Made by a program: the position numbers and the translations under genes. 21,329 bases of DNA from Desulfobacterales bacterium (GTDB taxonomy: Bacteria; Desulfobacterota; Desulfobacteria; Desulfobacterales; BuS5). The notes below the pieces were generated by a model. That model searched no databases. It was not told the DNA's origin and was given only the letters and a program-made list of their open reading frames with translations. The stretch is from the NCBI GenBank assembly GCA_020056865.1, contig JAGVGX010000183.1, positions 1-21,329 of the forward strand, in the 5' to 3' direction. Positions 8,596 to 17,831 of the stretch are shown piece after piece (the first letter of the stretch is position 1; every line of letters begins with the position of its first letter).

Positions 8596-8996
8596 TTACT
8601 TACAGGTCAACCTGCAGGGTCATATATGGAGATACAGATGGTATGGGGGTGGCCTATCATGCCAACTATCTTCGCTGGTTTGAGATAGGCCGCTCTGAAC
8701 TGTTCCGATTTTTAGGGATGACTTACAAGGATATTGAGTCAAAAGGATTTTATCTGCCGGTTTCTGAAGCGCACTGCAAATTCATATCTCCTGTAATATA
8801 TGATGATATTTTGATTATTGAAGCATCGTTAGATGCAAAAATAAAAGGTGGCATGAAGTTTGACTACAAAATATTTGTAAAAAATGATGAAAAGCATCAT
8901 GCAGAGGGATATACCAGACATGCATGCGTGAATCATGAAAAAAAAATTGTACGTCGTCCAGGATTTCTTACCGAACTGATCAACAATAATCTTTAA
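8592..8996 (+). CDS. ybgC: YbgC/FadM-type hotdog acyl-CoA thioesterase
   Basis: This 134-residue single-domain hotdog-fold protein belongs to the 4-hydroxybenzoyl-CoA thioesterase/YbgC group, which hydrolyses acyl-CoA or acyl-ACP thioesters in the cytoplasm. The signature YGDTDGMGVAYHANYLRWFE (residues 12-31) includes the expected catalytic Asp16 and His23. Start ATG 8592 overlaps the thrH stop (8593-8595), so it is translationally coupled. In many proteobacteria ybgC sits with tol-pal genes; here it does not, and its link to thrH is only positional. The natural substrate cannot be told from sequence. Confidence 0.9.
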   Translation: MITYRSTCRVIYGDTDGMGVAYHANYLRWFEIGRSELFRFLGMTYKDIESKGFYLPVSEAHCKFISPVIYDDILIIEASLDAKIKGGMKFDYKIFVKNDEKHHAEGYTRHACVNHEKKIVRRPGFLTELINNNL

Positions 8997-9044
8997 AATA
9001 TTTCTTTCATGTAAATGTGTTAACACTGTTTTTTAAATTTGATT

Positions 9045-10493
9045 ATGAGTATGGATATATTAAAATTTAACCAGTGCAGGGTTCTTGTTATTGGTGACTT
9101 AATGATCGATGAATATCTTTGGGGTAAAGTCGATCGAATATCTCCGGAAGCCCCTGTCCAGGTGGTTTCTATAATCCAAGAGGATTATACGCTTGGCGGA
9201 GCCGGCAATGTTGTCAACAATCTTGTCTCTCTTGGTGCCCAGGTTTCGGTTTGTGGCATCATCGGCACAGGGGATAATGGCAAACTGCTTGTTGACAAAC
9301 TTGATGAACTCGGTGTTGAACATGAGGGAGTTTTGCAGGATGCTTCGCGCCCAACAATAAAAAAAACCAGAATTATAGCTGAAAATCAGCATGTTCTCAG
9401 AGTTGACAGGGAATCAAAAAAGGAAATTTCAGAACAAACCCGAAGTGCTATAGTCATGTTTGCTGAAAATAAAATACCTGATGTTGATGTGGTTTTGGTT
9501 TCAGACTATGGCAAAGGCCTTATTACAAAAAGACTGCTTTCACGGCTGGCTGCGTGTGCGAAAAAAGAAAAAAAAATTATCATTGCAGATCCAAAGGGCA
9601 TTGATTTTTCAAAATATTCAGGTGTGTCTATCCTTACCCCAAACAAAAAAGAAGCATCACAGGCGTCAGGGATAGAGATTTCAGATGACGCATCGCTTTT
9701 GAGTGCCGGCAGGAAAATTCTTCAACATGTTCAAATAGATAACCTGCTGATTACCTGCGGCAAAGATGGCATGGTGCTTTTTGAAAAAAACGAGCTCCCC
9801 TACAGCATTCCGGCTAAGGCAAAACAGGTTTACGATGTATCAGGTGCTGGAGATACGGTGATAGCCGTTTTAGGGCTTGCTTTAGCGACCGGTGCATCAT
9901 ATAAGGACGGCGCTGCTATTGCCAACGTGGCTGCGGGTATTGTTGTTGGTAAAGTAGGAACCGCAACTGTTTCCATAAAAGAACTTGGGGCCGCGATGAA
10001 TGACTCTGCTGCTTTGTCGATAAACAAACACCAGACTATGGCGGATTTGGGAAATTTAATAAGGGATTTAAAGAAAAAAAGAAAAAAGATTGTTATGACC
10101 AACGGATGTTTCGATCTTTTACATGCAGGCCATATTATGCTGTTTGCAGCGTCAAAGCAGCTGGGTGATATTTTGATCGTGGCAATTGATGATGATGATT
10201 CTGTAAGAATGAATAAAGGAATGGGAAGGCCAGTAATCAGGGCTAAAGAGCGTATTCAAATATTAAGTGCATTAGATAGTGTTGATTATGTTGTGGTTTT
10301 TTCTTCTGACAAACTTGAAAATTTGATTAAAACCATACGGCCGGATGTTCTTACAAAAGGAAGCAATTACACGGAAAAAGACGTTTTAGGATATGAAGAT
10401 GTGAATCATTTTGGAGGAAAGGTTGTTCTTATTCCGATAACTGAAAATATATCTTCAACACAGATTATTAACAACATTAAACGAAATGGTTAA
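9045..10493 (+). CDS. hldE: Bifunctional heptose-7-phosphate kinase / heptose-1-phosphate adenylyltransferase HldE (RfaE)
   Basis: HldE makes ADP-D-glycero-beta-D-manno-heptose for the LPS inner core, so the cell has a heptose-containing outer membrane. The N-terminal PfkB/ribokinase domain (about 1-315) starts with VLVIGDLMIDEYLWG and RISPEAPVQVV and carries the anion-hole motif GAGD ending at Asp270. The C-terminal nucleotidyltransferase domain (about 345-482) has TNGCFDLLHAGH, with the HxGH at 360-363, then GRPVIRAKERIQIL and TKGSNYTEKDV. At 482 residues it is full length. The start is uncertain: ATG 9045, ATG 9051 or TTG 9039, and none has a good Shine-Dalgarno site. It lies 48 bp after ybgC and 12 bp before the DUF167 gene. 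Confidence 0.95.
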   Translation: MSMDILKFNQCRVLVIGDLMIDEYLWGKVDRISPEAPVQVVSIIQEDYTLGGAGNVVNNLVSLGAQVSVCGIIGTGDNGKLLVDKLDELGVEHEGVLQDASRPTIKKTRIIAENQHVLRVDRESKKEISEQTRSAIVMFAENKIPDVDVVLVSDYGKGLITKRLLSRLAACAKKEKKIIIADPKGIDFSKYSGVSILTPNKKEASQASGIEISDDASLLSAGRKILQHVQIDNLLITCGKDGMVLFEKNELPYSIPAKAKQVYDVSGAGDTVIAVLGLALATGASYKDGAAIANVAAGIVVGKVGTATVSIKELGAAMNDSAALSINKHQTMADLGNLIRDLKKKRKKIVMTNGCFDLLHAGHIMLFAASKQLGDILIVAIDDDDSVRMNKGMGRPVIRAKERIQILSALDSVDYVVVFSSDKLENLIKTIRPDVLTKGSNYTEKDVLGYEDVNHFGGKVVLIPITENISSTQIINNIKRNG

Positions 10494-10505
10494 TTTTCGT
10501 GTAAC

Positions 10506-10889
10506 ATGGCCATGGATCTGTTGGATTCAAAATTAAGGTTTTATTTATCAGGCAGTTACTTCAGCATGTTGTTGATTAAGGAATGCCCGGAAGGGTTGAT
10601 ACTAAAGGTTACAGTGCAACCGAAAGCATCAAAGAATATGGTTGTAGGACTTTATAATAATGCTTTGAAGCTCAAGTTGACAGCTCCCCCAATAGACGGT
10701 GCTGCAAACAAAATGTGTATCAAGCTTCTATCGAAATACCTTGATGTATCCAAATCATCTCTTGAAATCATATCCGGAAGCACCAGCAGGGTCAAAACGA
10801 TCCTTTTGCGATGCAACACCCGTGGTGATGTTTCAGTTGAGAAAAAACGCCTTGAAGCAAGGATTCAAACCATTTTGACAGATGGTTAA
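10506..10889 (+). CDS. DUF167 (YggU family) protein
   Basis: This 127-residue protein has the DUF167 core from about residue 32: VTVQPKASKN, then KLKLTAPPIDGAANKM and a hydrophobic C-terminal half ending in SGSTSRVKTILL. The family is small, cytoplasmic and of unknown molecular function. The first 20-30 residues are longer than usual for the family, so ATG 10512 or the in-frame ATG at 10566 (Met21) may be the true start; no clear ribosome site distinguishes them. It lies 12 bp after hldE and is probably the last gene of that transcript. No hairpin with a T-tract follows it. Confidence 0.85.
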   Translation: MAMDLLDSKLRFYLSGSYFSMLLIKECPEGLILKVTVQPKASKNMVVGLYNNALKLKLTAPPIDGAANKMCIKLLSKYLDVSKSSLEIISGSTSRVKTILLRCNTRGDVSVEKKRLEARIQTILTDG

Positions 10890-10953
10890 GCATGGATTCA
10901 AACGCCGGGTATTGATAATCTTTTTATAAAATTCAGCATTATAGAAAAAATGA

Positions 10954-10983
10954 TTGACAAAAGGGTTTATTTTTTAAGATAAT
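10954..10983 (+). promoter_or_regulatory. Strong sigma70-like promoter of the rplU operon
   Basis: Consensus TTGACA at 10954-10959 is followed after 18 bp by GATAAT at 10978-10983 (five of six matches). Transcription is expected to begin near 10990, giving a leader of about 125 nt before rplU. This is the best promoter match in the window and fits the ribosomal-protein genes it precedes. Confidence 0.65.
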
Positions 10984-10989
10984 AAACGT

Positions 10990-11114
10990 TTTTAAAATAA
11001 AGCGTTCTTCAGGTCTTTAGACGGATATCTTAAGTTCAATTTTCCGTTTGATTGCTTTGAAGTGTTTGATTAAATGGTTTTGAATTTGTTTTTTTAAGGA
11101 GGCACTTAAATATT
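10990..11114 (+). promoter_or_regulatory. rplU 5' leader with nested stems (possible autoregulatory RNA)
   Basis: The leader holds a 7-bp stem (11019-11025 with 11043-11049, one G-U pair) inside a 5-bp outer stem (CTTCA 11007-11011 with TGAAG 11058-11062). A U-rich stretch and AAGGAGG (11096-11102) follow, 12 nt before the rplU start, which is longer than usual spacing. A regulatory role is inference only. Confidence 0.3.
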
Positions 11115-11426
11115 ATGTACGCTATTGTCAATTCAGGCGGGAAACAGTATAAAGTTGAAGAAGGTGATATTTTAAGGGTTGAGAAGCTTTCCGGATCTAT
11201 TGGGAACAAGGTCGAATTTGAACGGGTATTGATGATTTCAGACGATGAAAATATCCATGTTGGCGATCCGGCTCTTGAAAATACCATGGTGCAGGGACAT
11301 ATTATTGAACAGGACAAGAGTAAAAAAATTATTGTTTTTAAATATAAAAGACGAAAAAGGTATCGCAGAAAACAGGGGCATCGTCAAATGTTTACGGCTG
11401 TAAAAATTGACAAAATTGTGACCTGA
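11115..11426 (+). CDS. rplU: 50S ribosomal protein L21
   Basis: L21 is a 23S rRNA-binding protein of the large subunit. The 103-residue product has the standard N-terminus MYAIVNSGGKQYKVEEGD and the C-terminal family signature with KRRKRYRRKQGHRQ followed by KIDKI. Length equals that of E. coli L21. The ribosome site AAGGAGG is at 11096-11102. It is the first gene of an operon with rpmA and obgE, an order found in many bacteria, and it is preceded by a strong promoter and a long leader. Confidence 0.98.
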   Translation: MYAIVNSGGKQYKVEEGDILRVEKLSGSIGNKVEFERVLMISDDENIHVGDPALENTMVQGHIIEQDKSKKIIVFKYKRRKRYRRKQGHRQMFTAVKIDKIVT

Positions 11427-11501
11427 TTATGCAAATGGTTTTGTAAATGTTAACTTAAAATATAGGTTTACGTACTATATTTCAAATATGGAGTGTTAGT
11501 T

Positions 11502-11756
11502 ATGGCACATAAAAAAGCAGGCGGAAGTTCAAGAAACGGCCGCGACAGTAATGGGCAACGGCGAGGAGTAAAACAATATTCCGGATGCAGAGTTAAAGCC
11601 GGCAACATCCTGGTTCGCCAGGTGGGCACAAAAATTCATCCCGGAACAAATGTGGGAATGGGAAGGGATTACACTCTTTTTTCTACCATTGACGGAACGG
11701 TTGCATTTGAGCGGCTTGGTCGGTCACGGAAGAAAGTAAGTGTTTATGCAGAGTGA
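11502..11756 (+). CDS. rpmA: 50S ribosomal protein L27
   Basis: L27 reaches towards the peptidyl-transferase centre with its N-terminal tail. The 84-residue product starts [20 protein letters not shown], the classic proteobacterial form with no cleavable N-terminal extension. ATG 11502 is chosen for that reason and because GGAG (11490-11493) lies eight bases upstream; an upstream alternative in frame at 11493 would add three residues and sit on the ribosome site. The family blocks [15 protein letters not shown] and [10 protein letters not shown] are present. It follows rplU by 75 bp, and its stop codon overlaps the obgE GTG start. Confidence 0.98.
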   Translation: MAHKKAGGSSRNGRDSNGQRRGVKQYSGCRVKAGNILVRQVGTKIHPGTNVGMGRDYTLFSTIDGTVAFERLGRSRKKVSVYAE

Positions 11757-12757
11757 AATTCGTAGATGAAGTCATTATTACAGTTAAGGCAGGAGATGGA
11801 GGCAAAGGTTGCGTCAGTTTCCGTCGGGAAAGATTTATACCTCGTGGAGGGCCTAATGGCGGCAAAGGAGGTAAGGGCGGAAATGTTATTTTCAAAGCAT
11901 CCTCCAGCAAAGGCACACTTAACCAATTCAGGTATAAAAAAAAAATAAGCGCCCAAAACGGTGCTTCCGGTCAAGGGAACAATAAAACAGGGAAGAACGG
12001 GAATGATATTCTTATAGAGATCCCTCCCGGCACAATCATCACCAATGCTGAAACAGGAAGTCTTCTGAAAGATGTTATAAAAAATGACGAACAGTTTATC
12101 ATTGCATATGGCGGCAGAGGTGGTCAAGGTAATGCCCATTTTAAAACATCGACAAATAAAACGCCCAGGTTCGCTCAGAGCGGTGAGCCAGGCACAACCT
12201 TAAGTCTTAAGCTTGAACTCAAGCTGATAGCCGATGTGGGAATTATCGGCCTTCCCAATGCAGGCAAATCGACCCTGATCTCAGCAATTTCCTCGGCGCA
12301 TCCCAAAATAGCCGATTATCCTTTTACAACACTCACACCAGCCTTGGGGGTAGTGAAGACAGAGTGGAAACCTCCTTTTGTTGTTGCTGATATCCCAGGT
12401 TTGATAGAAGGCGCTCATGAAGGTGCCGGTCTTGGCATACAATTTTTAAAACACATCGAACGAACCAGAATATTAATTCATCTTATAGATGCATCGCAAA
12501 TCAATGCAGAAAAACCTCTTGATTCTTATAATGCTATTTGTAACGAGTTGGTCATGTTCGATAAAAAGCTCATGGAAAAACCGCAGCTTGTGGTTTTAAA
12601 TAAAATTGACCTGCCTTCTGCATTAGATGGAACCATCATGTTTAAAAACATGTTTAAAGATAAAGATGTATTATGTATCTCTGCACTTTCCAAAAAAGGC
12701 CTTGATAAGCTAATATCCAAACTTGTCCACATGTTAGACAATTTCAATGACATATAA
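11753..12757 (+). CDS. obgE: Obg-family GTPase ObgE/CgtA
   Basis: Obg is an essential GTPase linked to 50S maturation and the stringent response. The 334-residue protein has a glycine-rich Obg domain (1-158, many GG pairs) and then a GTPase domain: G1 GLPNAGKST (166-174), the switch region with FTTLTP, G3 DIPG (213-216), G4 NKID (283-286) and G5 SAL (310-312). It stops soon after the G domain, so the extra C-terminal tail of longer Obg proteins is missing, which is common. The start is GTG at 11753, overlapping the rpmA stop (GTGA); the conserved MKFVDEV N-terminus supports it. Its end overlaps proB by 11 bases. Confidence 0.97.
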   Translation: MKFVDEVIITVKAGDGGKGCVSFRRERFIPRGGPNGGKGGKGGNVIFKASSSKGTLNQFRYKKKISAQNGASGQGNNKTGKNGNDILIEIPPGTIITNAETGSLLKDVIKNDEQFIIAYGGRGGQGNAHFKTSTNKTPRFAQSGEPGTTLSLKLELKLIADVGIIGLPNAGKSTLISAISSAHPKIADYPFTTLTPALGVVKTEWKPPFVVADIPGLIEGAHEGAGLGIQFLKHIERTRILIHLIDASQINAEKPLDSYNAICNELVMFDKKLMEKPQLVVLNKIDLPSALDGTIMFKNMFKDKDVLCISALSKKGLDKLISKLVHMLDNFNDI

Positions 12758-13886
12758 CAAAGCCAAAGATTTTGCATCTGCAAAAAGAATTGTTGTAAAG
12801 ATTGGCAGTGGTGTTCTTACCGAGGATAACGGTTTGAATATAAAGGCGATCATGTCTATTTCAGAACAGATATGCAGTCTGATGAATAAAGGACTTGAAG
12901 TTATTATCGTATCGTCTGGCGCAATGGCTTCAGGAACGAAAAAAATAGGCCTTCCAAAAAGGCCTGAGGACATTCCAGGCAGGCAGGCAGTTGCAGCAGT
13001 CGGGCAGGCCGGATTAATTTTAGAGTATGAAAAAGCGTTTGTTCAGCATAATAAAAAAGTAGCACAAATTCTTCTTACCAGCGAAGATCTTTCCCATCGG
13101 ACAAGATATTTAAATGCCCGAAATGTTATGCTAAAACTTTTGTCATGGGGTGTTGTACCTATTATTAATGAAAACGACACGGTTGCTGTTGAAGAAATAA
13201 AATTTGGAGACAATGACAATCTTTCAGCCAGCATTACATTACTTATGGATGCGGATATATTAATAAACCTTACGGATATAGACGGGCTTTACGATAAAGA
13301 TCCCCGGCAATTTTCTGATGCCAAACTTATTTCCGTTGTTTCGGAAATTAATAAAACGACAAAAAAAATGGCAAGTGCAATACCAGGAGCATTGGGTGCA
13401 GGGGGCATGTTGAGCAAGATACGGGCAGCACAAAAAGTAACTGCTTCAGGGATCCCCATGATCATTGCTAAAGGTCGAGAGCCACATATTTTATTTAAAT
13501 TGTTTGCCAATGAAACATACGGAACCTTTTTTATTCCTAAAGAAAAAAAGATGGCTTTACGCAAGTGCTGGCTTGCTTTTACAGCAAAGCCCAGGGGAAT
13601 TATAAGAATTGATGATGGTGCTGCAGTTGCCATACTCAAAAAAGGCAAAAGCCTGCTGCCCAGCGGGATCATTGGGGTAGAAGGTGATTTTAATGTTGGT
13701 GCTCCTGTGGAATTTGCTACAGTCAAAGATGTTCTTGGGACGGGTCTTGTGAACTACAGTGCGGCTGATATACGTAAAATCATGGGGCTTAAATCAAGTG
13801 AAATAAAAGGGCTTATAGGATGTAAACCTTATGATGAAGTGATTCACAGAGACAATCTGGCCATCACGAGTGAATGTGAGGTATAA
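12747..13886 (+). CDS. proB: Glutamate 5-kinase with PUA domain
   Basis: ProB phosphorylates glutamate to gamma-glutamyl phosphate, the first and usually proline-inhibited step of proline synthesis. The 379-residue product has an amino-acid-kinase domain (VVKIGSGVL at 16-24, VSSGAMASG, the INENDTVAVEEIKFGDNDN block, the TDIDGLYDKDPR block) and a C-terminal PUA domain beginning near RGIIRIDDGAAVAI. The start ATG 12747 lies inside obgE, 11 bases overlapping, which implies translational coupling. proA follows after 18 bp. Confidence 0.97.
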   Translation: MTYNKAKDFASAKRIVVKIGSGVLTEDNGLNIKAIMSISEQICSLMNKGLEVIIVSSGAMASGTKKIGLPKRPEDIPGRQAVAAVGQAGLILEYEKAFVQHNKKVAQILLTSEDLSHRTRYLNARNVMLKLLSWGVVPIINENDTVAVEEIKFGDNDNLSASITLLMDADILINLTDIDGLYDKDPRQFSDAKLISVVSEINKTTKKMASAIPGALGAGGMLSKIRAAQKVTASGIPMIIAKGREPHILFKLFANETYGTFFIPKEKKMALRKCWLAFTAKPRGIIRIDDGAAVAILKKGKSLLPSGIIGVEGDFNVGAPVEFATVKDVLGTGLVNYSAADIRKIMGLKSSEIKGLIGCKPYDEVIHRDNLAITSECEV

Positions 13887-13904
13887 ATCATATGAGGGGG
13901 AAAT

Positions 13905-15161
13905 ATGTCAGTTGAATCAATAATTATTCAAATGGCAACAGATGCAAAATCTGCTTCAAGGCAGATTGCCAAATGCTCTTCAAATAAAAAAAACGAGGTA
14001 TTACTAAAGCTTGCTGATAAAATTAAACAACAAGCACAATATCTTAAAAATGAAAACCAGAAGGATCTTTTATGGGCAAAGGAAAAAAAGCTTTCTGATG
14101 CAATGATTGATCGGCTTAAAATTACTGATGCAACCATTGAATCCATGGCTGGTGGCTTAAAAGATGTTGTCAAGCAGGATGACCCTGTGGGCGCTATTTG
14201 TAAAACAACGATAAGACCTAACGGCCTTGAAGTGTCACGGATGCGTATTCCATTAGGTGTTATTGGCATTATTTACGAATCAAGACCTAATGTAACCATT
14301 GATGCTGCATGTCTTTGCATAAAATCAGGCAATGCTGTTATACTTCGAGGTGGTTCTGAAGCATTTCATTCCAATCAGGCACTGGCAAGCCTTGTAAAAG
14401 ATACGTTAGTTGAAGCCGGTCTTCCTGCATCAACGGTTCAGGTTGTTCCCATTCGGGAGAGAGAAGCTGTAAATATACTTTTACGTCAGGATGAACTCAT
14501 AGATCTCATTATCCCAAGAGGCGGGGAAGGGCTGATACGTTTTGTGGCAGAAAACTCAAAAATCCCTGTATTAAAACATTATAAGGGGGTTTGCCATATT
14601 TATGTGGATGCAGATGCTGATATCGATATGGCAAAAACGATCTGTTTTAATGCCAAGGTACAGCGTCCAGGTGTTTGCAATGCAATGGAAGCCATGCTGG
14701 TTAATCAGGCCATAGCAGGCGATTTTTTGCCTGAAATGGCAAAACTTTTTCAGGATGCGGGGGTTGAAATAAGAGGATGCCCGCAGACCTGTAACATACT
14801 TGCTGAAGCGAAAGCAGCACAGGAATCAGACTGGGGTCATGAATATTTAGACCTTGTTGTTGCAGTCAGGATTGTAGACGGTATGGATCAGGCCATGGAA
14901 CACATTGCGCAGTACGGATCAAGTCATACGGAAGCAATTATTACAACAGATTACGCAAACGCCAGGCGTTTTTTACGTGAAGTTGATTCTTCGGTTGTTC
15001 TGGTTAATGCATCAACACGTTTTAATGATGGAGGCCAGCTGGGTCTTGGCGCAGAAATGGGTATCAGCACATCAAAGCTTCATGCGTTTGGCCCCATGGG
15101 TTTAGAAGAGCTGACCACAACCAAGTTTGTGGTTTTTGGAAATGGCCAGATAAGAACATGA
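13905..15161 (+). CDS. proA: Gamma-glutamyl phosphate reductase
   Basis: ProA reduces gamma-glutamyl phosphate to glutamate-5-semialdehyde with NADPH, completing the ProB-ProA pair. The 418-residue protein (E. coli 417) has the aldehyde-dehydrogenase-like fold, with the [19 protein letters not shown] block, the [14 protein letters not shown] block, [12 protein letters not shown], and the catalytic cysteine Cys258 in [12 protein letters not shown]. The C-terminal [17 protein letters not shown] block is intact. GAGGGGGAAA just upstream of ATG 13905 is a strong ribosome site. Confidence 0.97.
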   Translation: MSVESIIIQMATDAKSASRQIAKCSSNKKNEVLLKLADKIKQQAQYLKNENQKDLLWAKEKKLSDAMIDRLKITDATIESMAGGLKDVVKQDDPVGAICKTTIRPNGLEVSRMRIPLGVIGIIYESRPNVTIDAACLCIKSGNAVILRGGSEAFHSNQALASLVKDTLVEAGLPASTVQVVPIREREAVNILLRQDELIDLIIPRGGEGLIRFVAENSKIPVLKHYKGVCHIYVDADADIDMAKTICFNAKVQRPGVCNAMEAMLVNQAIAGDFLPEMAKLFQDAGVEIRGCPQTCNILAEAKAAQESDWGHEYLDLVVAVRIVDGMDQAMEHIAQYGSSHTEAIITTDYANARRFLREVDSSVVLVNASTRFNDGGQLGLGAEMGISTSKLHAFGPMGLEELTTTKFVVFGNGQIRT

Positions 15162-15195
15162 TTTTTATAACCATACCAAAGGTGTATTCACAGTG

Positions 15196-15873
15196 ATGCA
15201 CATCGGGCTGTTTGGAGGAACGTTTAATCCTGTTCATATCGGCCACCTTTCTGCTGCAAGACAAGTAAAAAAAAGATTTTGTCTTGACAAGATATATATT
15301 ATTCCTGCAGCAATTCCTCCGCATAAAGAACCTGCACATATTGTTGATGCTGCTGACCGTAGTGAAATGATACGTCTTGCAGTTTTAAATAACCCGGACT
15401 TAATGGATTTTGTTGAGGTTTCCGATGTGGAACTTCGGAGAAAAGGCACTTCTTTTACCATTGACACGGTGTCTTATTTTGCCACTATCCTGCCTGAAAA
15501 GACCGAGTTTTATTTTATTTTAGGATGTGATGCTTTTCTTGAAATACATACGTGGAAAGCTTATGCTGAGCTGTTTGAGAGGGTATCATTTGTTGTTATG
15601 TCACGGCCCCATGTTCAGCATCTTAGCACGAATGCGATGTGGGAAACTTGCGAAAAATATTTAAAACATAGAATATCTAATAGTTACCAGCGTTCTGATG
15701 ATACAGCGTGCTTTACGCATGAAAAAAAAAAACCGGTCTATTTTTTCAATGTAACTCCCATGGACATTTCATCAACCATGATCAGACATTATGTGCGTTT
15801 GAAAAAAGACATTCGCCCATTTGTTAATGAACATGTTGAACAGTATATTAAAAAAAAAGGTCTTTATTTATGA
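15196..15873 (+). CDS. nadD: Nicotinate-nucleotide adenylyltransferase NadD
   Basis: NadD adenylates nicotinate mononucleotide to deamido-NAD in NAD synthesis. The 225-residue protein has the nucleotidyltransferase signature GLFGGTFNPVHIGHL (4-18) with the HxGH at 14-17, the IPAAIPPHKEP substrate loop, the FILGCDAFLEIHTW block and the C-terminal ISSTMIR motif. Two starts are possible, GTG 15193 and ATG 15196; AAGGTG at 15179-15184 is better spaced from the GTG, so the first residue is uncertain. The stop overlaps the rsfS ATG by four bases. nadD next to rsfS and proA is a common bacterial order. Confidence 0.95.
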   Translation: MHIGLFGGTFNPVHIGHLSAARQVKKRFCLDKIYIIPAAIPPHKEPAHIVDAADRSEMIRLAVLNNPDLMDFVEVSDVELRRKGTSFTIDTVSYFATILPEKTEFYFILGCDAFLEIHTWKAYAELFERVSFVVMSRPHVQHLSTNAMWETCEKYLKHRISNSYQRSDDTACFTHEKKKPVYFFNVTPMDISSTMIRHYVRLKKDIRPFVNEHVEQYIKKKGLYL

Positions 15874-16241
15874 CATCATGTGTTGATTCTGATACATCAC
15901 TGGATTTTTTTGTTAACGCAGCGTTGGGGAGAAAGGCGTTTGACCTTGTTATTCTTGATCTAAGAAAACTCACTTCAATTGCAGATTATTTTGTCATATG
16001 CAGCGGACGGTCAAACCGTCAGGTTTCGGCAATTGCAGAATTTATTCACCTCACTCTAAAAGAACAAGGGCTTAAGCCATTATTCATAGAGGGGTTAGAA
16101 CAGGGTCACTGGGTTATTCTGGATTACGGATATGTGATGATTCACGTTTTTTATGAACCGACCAGAGAATTTTATGATCTTGAAGGATTATGGTCGGATG
16201 CAGACAGAGTTAAAATCAAAAGCACTGTGAATCAAACCTGA
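15870..16241 (+). CDS. rsfS: Ribosomal silencing factor RsfS
   Basis: RsfS (YbeB/Iojap family) binds ribosomal protein L14 and blocks 30S-50S joining during starvation. The 123-residue product shows family blocks LRKLTSIADYFVICSGRSNR, EGLEQGHWVILDYGYVMIHVF and REFYDLEGLWSDA. ATG 15870 overlaps the nadD stop (ATGA), so translation is coupled. The gene is 15 bp ahead of gpmI. Confidence 0.95.
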   Translation: MTSCVDSDTSLDFFVNAALGRKAFDLVILDLRKLTSIADYFVICSGRSNRQVSAIAEFIHLTLKEQGLKPLFIEGLEQGHWVILDYGYVMIHVFYEPTREFYDLEGLWSDADRVKIKSTVNQT

Positions 16242-16256
16242 AGAAAAAGGATTGCC

Positions 16257-17804
16257 ATGAAAAAAAAATCGCCTTGCATACTGATGATTCTCGATGGATG
16301 GGGGATAGCCCCTCGTAACAAAGCCAATGCAGTTTTGCAAGCCAAAACGCCATGTCTTGACGATCTTTTTAAAACATACCCAAACACCACGTTAAAATGC
16401 GCTGGTGAATTCGTTGGTTTGCCCAATGGGATCATGGGAAATTCCGAAGTTGGCCACCTGAATATCGGTGCAGGAAGAATTGTTTTCCAGGATCTTTTAA
16501 GAATCGATAACTCAATTCAAAACGGCAGTTTTTTAAATAACAGTGTATTAAATTCTGTTATCAACAAGGTTAAAAACAATTCATCTACACTTCACTTGAT
16601 GGGACTTGTATCAGATGCCGGTGTACACAGTCACTTAAATCATCTTTTTGCGTTGCTTGAATTAGCCAAAACAAAGGGGGTGGATCGTGTTTGTGTCCAC
16701 GCGATACTTGACGGAAGAGATACCTCGCCAACCAGCGGTGTTATATATATAAAGCGCATTCGTGATCATATGGATTCAAATAATTTTGGTGTTATTTCAA
16801 CTATTTGCGGGCGTTTTTACGCCATGGATCGTGATAACCGATGGGAAAGGGTAGAAAAGGCGTTTCTTCTATATACGCAGGGCAAAGGTGTTGTTGAAAC
16901 AGACCCGGTTGAAGCAGTTAAACATGCATACGAGAAAAAACAAACCGATGAGTTTGTTAACCCTATTGTTTTGGCAGATAAAAACAATGTCCCCAAAGGT
17001 TTGATTAACGATAACGATGCTATTTTATTTTTTAATTTTCGTGCGGACCGGGCAAGAGAAATAACAAAAGCCTTTACAGACCCGAATTTTGATGGTTTTA
17101 ACAGAGTATTGCGTCCAAAGCTTTCGGATTTTATCTGTTTTACCTGTTACGATGAAAAATTTGATCTGCCCGTGGCTTTTGATTCTCCCCATATGAAAAA
17201 TATTCTTGGAGAGGTGATCAGTAACCATGGATGTGCCCAGTTAAGAATAGCAGAAACAGAAAAATATGCCCATGTTACCTATTTTTTCAACGGTGGGGAG
17301 GAAACCTCATTTCCACTTGAAGACCGATGTCTCATCCCCTCTCCGCGCGATATTTCAACCTACGATCAAAAGCCTGAAATGAGTGCTTATGATGTAACCA
17401 AAGAAGTGTTAATACGAATTGAATCGAACACCTATGATCTTATTGTATTAAATTTTGCCAATATGGACATGGTGGGCCATACTGGCTCTATTGATGCAGC
17501 CATCAAGGCTTGCGAGGTTGTTGACGATTGCGTTAATAAAATAGTAACCCGGATAAAGGCAAAAAACGGGGTGGCGTTAGTTACCGCAGATCACGGCAAT
17601 GCTGAAAAAATGCTTGATGAAAACGGCCAAGTATATACGGCCCATAGCCATAATCAGGTGCCGTTGATACTTGTTGATGATCATAGAAAAGACATACGGT
17701 TAAATCCGGGCAGCCTGCAGGACATAGCGCCAACAATCCTTGAAATCATGGAAATTAAAAAGCCTGAAGAGATGACAGGAAACTCTTTGATAGTAAGGCA
17801 ATGA
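16257..17804 (+). CDS. gpmI: 2,3-bisphosphoglycerate-independent phosphoglycerate mutase
   Basis: GpmI interconverts 3- and 2-phosphoglycerate in glycolysis and gluconeogenesis, using two metal ions and a phosphoserine intermediate. The 515-residue protein matches E. coli (514). The metal site DGWG begins at Asp13, the catalytic serine is Ser63 in GNSEVGHLNIG, and later come AILDGRDTSP, NFRADRARE, the NFANMDMVGHTG block and TADHGNAEKM. AAAGGA ends five bases before ATG 16257. It closes the rplU operon and is followed by a strong intrinsic terminator. Confidence 0.98.
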   Translation: MKKKSPCILMILDGWGIAPRNKANAVLQAKTPCLDDLFKTYPNTTLKCAGEFVGLPNGIMGNSEVGHLNIGAGRIVFQDLLRIDNSIQNGSFLNNSVLNSVINKVKNNSSTLHLMGLVSDAGVHSHLNHLFALLELAKTKGVDRVCVHAILDGRDTSPTSGVIYIKRIRDHMDSNNFGVISTICGRFYAMDRDNRWERVEKAFLLYTQGKGVVETDPVEAVKHAYEKKQTDEFVNPIVLADKNNVPKGLINDNDAILFFNFRADRAREITKAFTDPNFDGFNRVLRPKLSDFICFTCYDEKFDLPVAFDSPHMKNILGEVISNHGCAQLRIAETEKYAHVTYFFNGGEETSFPLEDRCLIPSPRDISTYDQKPEMSAYDVTKEVLIRIESNTYDLIVLNFANMDMVGHTGSIDAAIKACEVVDDCVNKIVTRIKAKNGVALVTADHGNAEKMLDENGQVYTAHSHNQVPLILVDDHRKDIRLNPGSLQDIAPTILEIMEIKKPEEMTGNSLIVRQ

Positions 17805-17831
17805 TTTGGAATCTTTTTACGGATATTGATA

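Noticed and set aside
10868..10887. AACCAT/ATGGTT stem at the end of the DUF167 gene as a terminator
   Set aside because: The stem is only 6 bp, lies inside coding sequence and has no following T-tract.
13289..13726. A 145-residue minus-strand open frame inside proB
   Set aside because: Antisense shadow of a complete, motif-bearing glutamate kinase.
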